Below the pieces are notes generated by a model. It was given only the letters and a program-made list of their open reading frames with translations, did no database searches and was not told the origin of the DNA. A program made the translations under genes and the position numbers. Shown here piece by piece: positions 1-6,802 of a stretch of DNA of 46,280 nucleotides. Positions within the stretch are counted from its first letter, which is position 1; the number at the start of each line of letters is the position of its first letter. The stretch is from UBA961 sp049426725. GTDB lineage: Bacteria; Bacteroidota; Ignavibacteria; Kapaibacteriales; UBA961. Where the stretch lies: positions 1-46,280 of the forward strand of contig JBMSYN010000018.1 of NCBI GenBank assembly GCA_049426725.1, written 5' to 3'.

Positions 1-1137
1 GAACAAATGGTGAAAGTGAGTGCATTCACGAAATTCTGGATGGATAAAAATCTTCCTGGTGAAATTCTTCCGCTTATTCCTGCTCCAAAACCACGTGGGT
101 ATCGTGGGACAACTCGCAGAAAAGTCATGTTCAATGGACACTCCCTCATGCTCGGCTTCGGCGATCAACAAGCTGCCGAATTTCCTAAAAAGGGTATGAT
201 GAGCATCGCTGCTTCTTCCATAGAACCGGAAGATCATCATGCAATCTATGAACTCATCGGTAAGAAGCTTCTTACCAGACCATATCATGAATTGACAGAA
301 GCTCTGAATTTCCTCATCATTCGCGATACGGGCGAAAAAGCTGTCATCTTCAATGTTGCGGAGCTGAATGGAGAAATCGTACGCAAACTCAAATTACTCG
401 GCGATATGCTCGCTAAAACTTCACATGCGATTGTGTCTGCATGGGTATATCATGATCCCACTCGCTCCGATTATTATCTCGATCAAAAATCACTCGAACC
501 CGGAACCATGCGCATCAAGAAATTATTCGGTTTCGATGAACTCGCCCTCACCATCAATGATATCAAATTTCGCATAAGCCCATTCACTTTCTCTCAAGTG
601 AATGTTCCAATGATGAAAGTGATGGTGGATCGTATCAGAAGTTTTTCAAAGAATGGAATTGATTCCCCCTCATGCAGACTCATCGATCTCTATTGTGGCT
701 ATGGGCTATTTTCACATTCGCTTGCTGACATGTTCAATGAAATACATGGAATTGATTCATCAAAGTCGGGAATAGAATCTGCAAAACAATTGGTGGAACG
801 CAGAAAAAAAGCCGGACATCCTATTGGATCCATGCAATTCAAAGAGGCATTCATTACGAAAGACACCGTAATTTCTCATCTTCCACAACCGGATGAAAAG
901 CAAGAAATCATCATATTGGACCCTCCAAGACAAGGCACCGCAGAAGGTGTGATTCTGGGTATTGCAAAACGCAAACCTGAAATGGTGATTCACATCTTTT
1001 GCGCAATCAATGAGATTGAAAAAGCCGTGCGAGAATGGAAAAAAGGTGGATATGTACCTGTATACACTCAAGCGCTTGACATGTTTCCCGGTACCCCAAC
1101 TTTGGAAACAATTGTCGTATTCACTTCTCAAGTCTAA
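1..1137 (+). CDS. Class I SAM-dependent RNA (uracil-5-)-methyltransferase, TrmA/RlmD family, 5' end probably outside the window
   Basis: This enzyme probably transfers a methyl group from S-adenosylmethionine to C5 of a uridine in rRNA or tRNA. The C-terminal half has the SAM-binding motif (DLYCGYGLFSHSLA, then GID), motif IV (LDPPRQGT), a cysteine at the nucleophile position (HIFCAINE) and the terminal FPGTPTLET block that holds the general-base glutamate. The FTFSQVN block that precedes the Rossmann fold in this family is also present. The frame is open to base 1. The first ATG (position 7) would give 376 residues without the N-terminal TRAM/Fe-S cysteine region common in relatives, so the true start is likely upstream. 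It converges on the next gene with a 9-base gap. The family is clear; the exact target (U54 of tRNA, or U747/U1939 of 23S rRNA) cannot be decided. Confidence 0.8.
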   Translation, partial: EQMVKVSAFTKFWMDKNLPGEILPLIPAPKPRGYRGTTRRKVMFNGHSLMLGFGDQQAAEFPKKGMMSIAASSIEPEDHHAIYELIGKKLLTRPYHELTEALNFLIIRDTGEKAVIFNVAELNGEIVRKLKLLGDMLAKTSHAIVSAWVYHDPTRSDYYLDQKSLEPGTMRIKKLFGFDELALTINDIKFRISPFTFSQVNVPMMKVMVDRIRSFSKNGIDSPSCRLIDLYCGYGLFSHSLADMFNEIHGIDSSKSGIESAKQLVERRKKAGHPIGSMQFKEAFITKDTVISHLPQPDEKQEIIILDPPRQGTAEGVILGIAKRKPEMVIHIFCAINEIEKAVREWKKGGYVPVYTQALDMFPGTPTLETIVVFTSQV

Positions 1138-1146
1138 ATATCATAA

Positions 1147-2070
1147 TCAATACGCCAGCACTGGCGCAAGCCACTTCTCACATTCTTCTATGCTCATGTG
1201 TTTTCTCTGAGCATAATCCTTGACTTGATCTTTGTTGATTTTCCCAATGGTAAAATACTGCGACTGTGGATGCGCAAAATACCAACCGCATACGGATGCT
1301 GCGGGCATCATGGCAAGTGATTCAGTAAGCGATACACCAATATCTTCTGCATTCAATAGGGAAAAAAGTGTAAGCTTTTCCGTGTGATCGGGGCATGCAG
1401 GATACCCCGGTGCAGGACGAATTCCTTGATATTTTTCAGCGATGAGATCTGTATTCTCAAGTGCTTCATCAGCAATATATCCCCAGATGTCTTTGCGAAC
1501 AAGCTCATGTAGATATTCAGCCGCCGCCTCAGCCAAACGGTCTGCAATTGCCTTTACCATGATCGAAGAATATTCATCATGTTGTGCCTCATACTCTTTG
1601 CACAGTGCGTCACAACCAATTCCGGCAGTCACGACAAATGCACCAATATAATCTGCTATTCCGGAATCCTTCGGTGCAATGAAATCAGATAAACACATAT
1701 TGGGAAGAGATGAAGCACGAATGGATTGCTGCCTTAGAAAATGAAGTCTTGCAAGCGCGTTCTGGCGAGATTCATCAGTGTAGAGTTCTATATCATCTTC
1801 AATTGCATTCGCAGGAAATATCTGGCATACTGCATTGGCACTTAATGTGCCTTCATCTGTGATGCGATTCAAGATTGACTGTGCATCATTGAAAAGACTT
1901 GTGGCTTCTTTACCATATACTGCATCTTCAAGAATACCGGGATATGAACCCCGCATTTCCCAAGAAAGAAAAAAGGGAGTCCAGTCGATATAGGTTGACA
2001 ATATCTTCAGATCCAATTCTTTGAAGACATGTTTGCCCGGCTTATGAGGTGCTTGTGGTAAATAAGGCAT
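1147..2070 (-). CDS. metH: Stand-alone AdoMet-binding reactivation domain of cobalamin-dependent methionine synthase (MetH C-terminal module)
   Basis: The 307-residue protein matches only the C-terminal module of MetH, which binds S-adenosylmethionine and flavodoxin and remethylates oxidised cob(II)alamin. It opens with the YIDWTPFF signature and continues with FPAN, DDIELYTDE, APKDSG, YIGAF and EAQHDEY. It carries the AdoMet-binding RPAPGYPACPDHTEK block and the GWYFAHP block, and ends in WLAPVLAY as full-length MetH proteins do. The Hcy, folate and B12 modules lie on the opposite strand at 6803-9598. The two products add up to 1238 residues, close to a complete MetH (1227 in E. coli). The start lies 6 bases after the stop of the upstream TonB-dependent receptor, so the two are probably co-transcribed. 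An in-frame TAA immediately precedes the ATG, so this is a discrete gene and not a frameshift remnant. Confidence 0.93.
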   Translation of the reverse strand: MPYLPQAPHKPGKHVFKELDLKILSTYIDWTPFFLSWEMRGSYPGILEDAVYGKEATSLFNDAQSILNRITDEGTLSANAVCQIFPANAIEDDIELYTDESRQNALARLHFLRQQSIRASSLPNMCLSDFIAPKDSGIADYIGAFVVTAGIGCDALCKEYEAQHDEYSSIMVKAIADRLAEAAAEYLHELVRKDIWGYIADEALENTDLIAEKYQGIRPAPGYPACPDHTEKLTLFSLLNAEDIGVSLTESLAMMPAASVCGWYFAHPQSQYFTIGKINKDQVKDYAQRKHMSIEECEKWLAPVLAY

Positions 2071-2076
2071 TGCTTA

Positions 2077-4983
2077 TCAATTTCCCATTTTAAACATTCC
2101 ACCACCCGGAGGTGTAGCCGGCGGTGTTCCAAATGCACGAAGATTATAGGTGAAATTCAACAGAAAATAACGTTGCAAAACATTTGTCTGAGAATCCTCG
2201 ATATAATTTGCCTGCACAGCACGATTGATGCTTTGATTCTGATTAAGTGCATCATATACTGACAATTTCACTTCTGCATTATCATCAAAGAATCGCTTTC
2301 CAATTCCAAGACTCAAAAGCGGAATGCTGCGATTCAAATCTCCTTGCAATCCATTGTTAATGGTATAATTGAAGTCACCTGAAAACACAAAGCCACCCAA
2401 GAAAATCCAGTTCACGCGTGCAAATAATGTGTGAATGGCATAATTATTATCCAATTCCTTTCGAATGGAATTTTGAACAATCGTATATGCCGTTCTCCAT
2501 GAAACCGAGAAATCAAGATCTGAACTGATATTGCTCACTAGCGCGAGAGATGGAGTGATGGCAAGATTATCAGCATCATTGCGCAAGCCATTGATGAGCG
2601 TGGGTGTGCGTGAGAAAAATCCACCAAGATTTGAATTCACATTGATTTTGAAACCTGTGAATGGTTCAAATGGAAATGTATAGGTGATGAATGAGCTCGC
2701 ATTGAAGGCGCCACTAATATTGATTGGTCTTGTAAGTTGCGCTCCATTTCCAAGTCTGATATTACCTGGGAGAATGGTGTCGCTTGTTGCAATGATTGAT
2801 TCGGTCGATAATTTGTCATCAATAAGTGTCAAAGAAGCCATCGTGAAAAATGCACGACCACTCATCATGGAAAATGTTCCATAATTTCCTCGAATCTCAT
2901 TGTTGATTTCCTGCACGAGATTTGAATTCCCGGTGGAAAGTCGAATAGGATCGGTATTGTCAATCACATCTTGCAATTGTGAGAGGGAAGGTTGCTGCGT
3001 TGACACTCTATAACTTAAACGCGCATTGCTTGTGAAGCCATCACGCATTTGATAAGAGATATTTGGTAGAAGATTGTAAAATGTTCTTGAGGTATTGAAG
3101 GCATTTGGAAATGTTTGTTCAACATTCAACTTCGCAATCTGATAATCTACACCAATAGAAATATTTGCTGCTTGCGAAAGATTGTATTTATAGGTGATTC
3201 CGGGTCTTTGTGTTGCATAAGTTGACAATGCATTATTCGACAATCGCTGATTCAAAGATGAATACTCACCTGTATTCACATTGAAATCGTAAATCTTTTT
3301 GTCATTGGTATTTTCATTGAATGCATAATTATAGCTCAATTGCATTTGACCATCCTTATGAAGATTTTCAGTAAATGCAATATTGGTTAATGCATTATAC
3401 CCATCACCTTCGGATGGCATGTCTTGTCTCAGTGTATCTGAGAATGATTGAGTAATCGAACGATAAAAATCATTGACGGCATTATTTCTTCCGGATCCGA
3501 TATTATTATTTCCGGAAACACGAGCTGATGCTGATATTGTACGCCCTTCCGTTTCAAAACGATGTCTATATGACATGTCGATGCTACCATTATACCCCGT
3601 ATTCTCTGTATCAGTTGAAGTATTTGAAGCATTGATTGGTATTGAATTTTCACCAAATGTACTATTGATAGAGCGAATTGATTTTTCGGTAGACTGCAAT
3701 GTAAGGCGTGGCTCGATCGATATGGAATTCATGGAGTCGATCGTCCAATCCATACGAACATTGAATCTATGATTGCCGGTCAAAGATGAGTTGTTATTTG
3801 TTTGGATATTGTTTTGTGTCGAAGTGTCATCAAGAAAATAAAGTCTCTTTACATCTTGCAAGGAAGAATTGTCACTATAATTCACAAAATAACTACTGGT
3901 AACACTGAGACCTTTTGCCCATGAATCTGTATAGTTCATGCCTAGTCCATGTGACTGAGTAATCCCATCGCTTTGACCAACCATGAAATCACTAACACCA
4001 CCGCCTGTCATCCAGCGAGAACCTCTTCCACCCATACCACCCATATTTCCGCCAAAAGCACGCATCATAGATCCCATGCGTTGCATCATCGGATTGCCAC
4101 TTGAACCCATCACGCCAAGAATATCCTGAATCGAAAAATTCTGTTGATTGATATTGTTTGACATTCCAATAATGGAAATTCTACTGTCTTTATTAAAGAT
4201 ATTGATCGTACCACCACCGGTATAACGATCTTGATCGCCATAGCCGGCATAGAGTTTTCCGAATTGACCATTTTTCTTATCGGCTTTCATGACGATATTG
4301 AGTGTCTTTGTTCTGTCACCATCATCAAAACGAGTAAATGCTGCTTGATCACTCATCGCATCAAATGATTGCACTTTGTCAATCACTTCTGCAGGAAGAT
4401 TTTTGAGTGCCGCAGCAGGATCGCTACCAAAGAATGGCTTTCCATCTACAAGTACTCGTCGCACTTGCTCGCCTTGTGCTTTGACTGAACCTGAGGCATC
4501 AACTTCCATTCCCGGTAATTTTCGAACAAGGTCTTCGGCTGATGCATTTTTATCTGTCTTGAATGCATCTGCAGAAAATTCCGTGGTGTCTCCTTTCATT
4601 TCAATGCGTGTTGCAACTGCAGTGACCTCCACTTCATCGGTGAGATATCCTGATTCTCCTAATCGAATTGTTCCGATTTTTACGGTATCCTTTCCTGCGG
4701 GAATCGTAATTGACTTTGCATATTTCGCATAGCCGATGGATTGCACGCTGAGAGTATATGTTCCGGGTGAGACATTTTTAATGAGGAAAATTCCGGATCG
4801 TTCGCTTACGCCACCAGCGATGGGTTTGCTTTCTCCATCTTTCAAAAGAGCGGCACGCACTCCGGGAATTGGTGATTTAGATGAGCTGTCAATCACGATG
4901 CCGCGGATGACAGAATTCTGTGAGTAAACTGAAATGCTTGTAACAATGAAAATCAAACAGAAAAAGAGCTTTCGAACAATCAT
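2077..4983 (-). CDS. TonB-dependent receptor-like outer membrane protein with carboxypeptidase-regulatory domain
   Basis: The 968-residue outer membrane protein has a signal peptide (MIVRKLFFCLIFIVTSISVYSQ). A carboxypeptidase-regulatory-like beta-sandwich follows at about residues 25-105 (IRGIVIDSSSKSPIPGV through the SIGY segment). Next is a plug domain at about 115-230 (LVRKLPGMEVDASGSV, VLVDGKPFFG, FDDGDRTKTLNIVMK), then a barrel with many alternating aromatic strands ending in LLNFTYNLRAFG. The plug sequence is typical of the OMP_b-brl_3 family. A Met/Gly-rich loop lies near 4005-4115. The start is the ATG at 4983; an in-frame TTG at 4995 is less likely. The substrate is unknown. It is followed at 6 bases by the MetH reactivation-domain gene, which hints at, but does not establish, a cobalamin link. 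Confidence 0.87.
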   Translation of the reverse strand: MIVRKLFFCLIFIVTSISVYSQNSVIRGIVIDSSSKSPIPGVRAALLKDGESKPIAGGVSERSGIFLIKNVSPGTYTLSVQSIGYAKYAKSITIPAGKDTVKIGTIRLGESGYLTDEVEVTAVATRIEMKGDTTEFSADAFKTDKNASAEDLVRKLPGMEVDASGSVKAQGEQVRRVLVDGKPFFGSDPAAALKNLPAEVIDKVQSFDAMSDQAAFTRFDDGDRTKTLNIVMKADKKNGQFGKLYAGYGDQDRYTGGGTINIFNKDSRISIIGMSNNINQQNFSIQDILGVMGSSGNPMMQRMGSMMRAFGGNMGGMGGRGSRWMTGGGVSDFMVGQSDGITQSHGLGMNYTDSWAKGLSVTSSYFVNYSDNSSLQDVKRLYFLDDTSTQNNIQTNNNSSLTGNHRFNVRMDWTIDSMNSISIEPRLTLQSTEKSIRSINSTFGENSIPINASNTSTDTENTGYNGSIDMSYRHRFETEGRTISASARVSGNNNIGSGRNNAVNDFYRSITQSFSDTLRQDMPSEGDGYNALTNIAFTENLHKDGQMQLSYNYAFNENTNDKKIYDFNVNTGEYSSLNQRLSNNALSTYATQRPGITYKYNLSQAANISIGVDYQIAKLNVEQTFPNAFNTSRTFYNLLPNISYQMRDGFTSNARLSYRVSTQQPSLSQLQDVIDNTDPIRLSTGNSNLVQEINNEIRGNYGTFSMMSGRAFFTMASLTLIDDKLSTESIIATSDTILPGNIRLGNGAQLTRPINISGAFNASSFITYTFPFEPFTGFKINVNSNLGGFFSRTPTLINGLRNDADNLAITPSLALVSNISSDLDFSVSWRTAYTIVQNSIRKELDNNYAIHTLFARVNWIFLGGFVFSGDFNYTINNGLQGDLNRSIPLLSLGIGKRFFDDNAEVKLSVYDALNQNQSINRAVQANYIEDSQTNVLQRYFLLNFTYNLRAFGTPPATPPGGGMFKMGN

Positions 4984-5065
4984 GATATACTTCAAGAAGT
5001 AAATGAAAACGACTAACTATAAACGAATAACGCCAAAATATAGTGGAAAGTTGCCTGTTCGATAC

Positions 5066-5092
5066 AAAAAAGCCGTCTCGGGGACGGCTTTT
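5066..5092 (-). terminator. Rho-independent terminator of the DEAD-box helicase gene
   Basis: A perfect 7-bp stem (AGCCGTC at 5071-5077 with GACGGCT at 5083-5089) and a 5-base loop are followed, read on the minus strand, by a T-run (complement of 5066-5071). It begins right after the helicase stop codon and separates that gene from the downstream receptor gene. Confidence 0.85.
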
Positions 5093-5094
5093 CT

Positions 5095-6558
5095 TCACAA
5101 TTTGTGAAATATGTCTTTATGTATGCCTGTTGTTCTGAGTATGATGTCTTGCGACACGCCCTCGGCTTTCAATCTTGCTGCTATGGCTTCTTGTATATTT
5201 TTTGGCTCATAATCCTTCTCAAGTAATCGTTCAATGTCGGGGGAACGATCATGTTTCTTGGGACTATGCCCCTTCAAAATTGATTGGACAGAATGCCCGG
5301 CCTTACTGAGTCCTTTTTGTTCTTCACTTTGAGGCTTTTCCTTTTTTTGCGAAGGATAAGGATGCTCACCTGCTTGAAATTGAGGAGTCTTTTTGAATGC
5401 CTCTTCGACGGACATAGATTTGATGGTATCTTTTCCAACGATTTTCTTGATTTGTCTGAATACATCTTGTTGATCATTCGAACAAAAGGAAATCGCAACT
5501 CCCGTCAATCCAGCTCTGCCTGTTCTTCCAATACGATGCACATATGTTTCAGCTGCATCGGGTAAATCATAATTCACCACATAAGGCAATTGTTCAACAT
5601 CGATTCCACGAGCGGCGATGTCAGTAGCAACCAATACTCGAGAACGTTTTTCCTTGAAGCGATTGAGCGCGCGCAATCGTGAAGATTGCGTTTTATCTCC
5701 ATGGATTACTTCACTTGGTACGCCTTCTTTATTCAAATCGCGAGCTATGCGATCGGCGCCATGTTTTGTTCTTGAGAACACAAGCACGGAAGTCATCGGC
5801 AATGTATCCATCAATCGAAGAAGCAAATCAATTTTCTTTTTTCTGTCAACAAAATATACCAACTGTTCCACCGGCTTTGCACTTGAGGAGACAGGATCAA
5901 CCGCAATGCGCTTGGCATTATTGAGCATGTCATTTGCGAGCCGCTCAATTTCTTGTGGCATTGTTGCACTAAATAGGAGAGATTGTCTTTTGCTTGGAAG
6001 AGTATCAATGATGCTACGAATATCATGGATGAATCCCATATCCAACATGTGATCTGCTTCATCCAGTACAACGATTGAGACTGAACTGAGTGAAACAATT
6101 CTTTGATTCATCAAGTCGAGCAGTCTGCCCGGTGTTGCAACTAGAATATCCACTCCATTGCGAAGTGCTTGTTGCTGTTTGCTTTGAGCAACTCCACCGT
6201 AAATGACGGTATTTGTCATTCCGGTAAATTTTCCATAAGCTGTGAAACTATCACCAATCTGTTGTGCAAGTTCTCTCGTGGGCGATAGAATCAATGCACG
6301 AATTGGTTTTTTTCTGCCTTTATGTTTATTGTCTTGTCTGTCTTCTTTGTTGATTATTGGTTCTGAAGCAAGCAATTCCAAAATCGGCAAAGCAAATGCC
6401 GCTGTTTTTCCCGTACCCGTCTGAGCGCATCCGATGATGTCGCTACCCTGTAAAATTGAGGGAATGGCTTCCGCCTGAATGGGTGTCGGCACGGAATATC
6501 CCTCTGCCTTGAGTGCCTTTTGTAGGGCTTCACTCAAGGGCAAATCTGTAAAGTTCAT
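5095..6558 (-). CDS. DEAD-box ATP-dependent RNA helicase (RhlE-like)
   Basis: This 487-residue helicase would unwind RNA duplexes, in ribosome assembly or mRNA decay. All canonical motifs are visible in order: Q motif (FTDLPL through PTPIQ), motif I (AQTGTGKT), Ia (PTRELAQQ), GG, Ib (TPGRLLD), II (DEAD), III (SAT), IV (VLVFSRTK), V (ARGIDVE) and VI (HRIGRTGR). After about residue 375 there is a basic, polar tail (KPQSEEQKGLSKAGH, then SPKKHDRSPDIERLL) with no recognisable RNA-binding fold. A candidate promoter about 110 bases upstream would give a leader of about 100 nt, which for DEAD-box genes often carries post-transcriptional control. A terminator follows the stop. It is divergent from the metH N-terminal gene. 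Confidence 0.95.
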   Translation of the reverse strand: MNFTDLPLSEALQKALKAEGYSVPTPIQAEAIPSILQGSDIIGCAQTGTGKTAAFALPILELLASEPIINKEDRQDNKHKGRKKPIRALILSPTRELAQQIGDSFTAYGKFTGMTNTVIYGGVAQSKQQQALRNGVDILVATPGRLLDLMNQRIVSLSSVSIVVLDEADHMLDMGFIHDIRSIIDTLPSKRQSLLFSATMPQEIERLANDMLNNAKRIAVDPVSSSAKPVEQLVYFVDRKKKIDLLLRLMDTLPMTSVLVFSRTKHGADRIARDLNKEGVPSEVIHGDKTQSSRLRALNRFKEKRSRVLVATDIAARGIDVEQLPYVVNYDLPDAAETYVHRIGRTGRAGLTGVAISFCSNDQQDVFRQIKKIVGKDTIKSMSVEEAFKKTPQFQAGEHPYPSQKKEKPQSEEQKGLSKAGHSVQSILKGHSPKKHDRSPDIERLLEKDYEPKNIQEAIAARLKAEGVSQDIILRTTGIHKDIFHKL

Positions 6559-6670
6559 TCGTTCCTTTGTTCGGATAAATAAGAATCATGCGCGAAGCAT
6601 GGCAGGAGGAACATGAGGAGAGGATACAGCTGAAGGCCGAACTTGCATTCCAAAGCAATGAATCGCAGTA

Positions 6671-6701
6671 CAAAACTACGGTTATTTGAGGGAAGAGCAA
6701 T
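6671..6701 (-). promoter_or_regulatory. Bacteroidota-type promoter for the DEAD-box helicase gene
   Basis: On the minus strand, ATTG (6701-6698), a 19-base spacer and TAGTTTTG (6678-6671) match the -33 / -7 (TAnnTTTG) pattern of Bacteroidota housekeeping promoters. Transcription would start near 6665, leaving a leader of about 100 nt before the ATG at 6558. Confidence 0.55.
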
Positions 6702-6789
6702 ACTACATAGGAAATTAAGCCACATGTGGAATTTCGAGGAGAATGAAACGTATTCAACAGAAGGTCAATGCAAAAGCCCCTCAATTTGT

Positions 6790-6797
6790 TAATTTTG
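6790..6797 (+). promoter_or_regulatory. Possible -7 promoter element for the metH N-terminal gene
   Basis: TAATTTTG at 6790-6797 is an exact TAnnTTTG match, but no clear TTTG/TTG lies about 20 bases upstream. If it is used, the transcript would begin almost at the ATG at 6803 and be near-leaderless. This is a weak call. Confidence 0.3.
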
Positions 6798-6802
6798 CAA
6801 CC

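Noticed and set aside
4376..4732. Open frames of 90-160 codons antisense to the receptor, metH, helicase and MlaE genes
   Set aside because: Each is a by-product of codon bias in a clearly recognised gene on the other strand; none has a start site, motif or independent support.
6702..6802. Cobalamin riboswitch upstream of metH
   Set aside because: The available space is short and I see no B12-box-like sequence; a covariance search would be decisive, but nothing supports the call by eye.
6743..6802. Upstream ATG for the metH N-terminal gene with an adjacent GAGGAGA
   Set aside because: The purine tract abuts the ATG, too close to act as a ribosome-binding site, and the 20 extra residues have no match to MetH N-termini.
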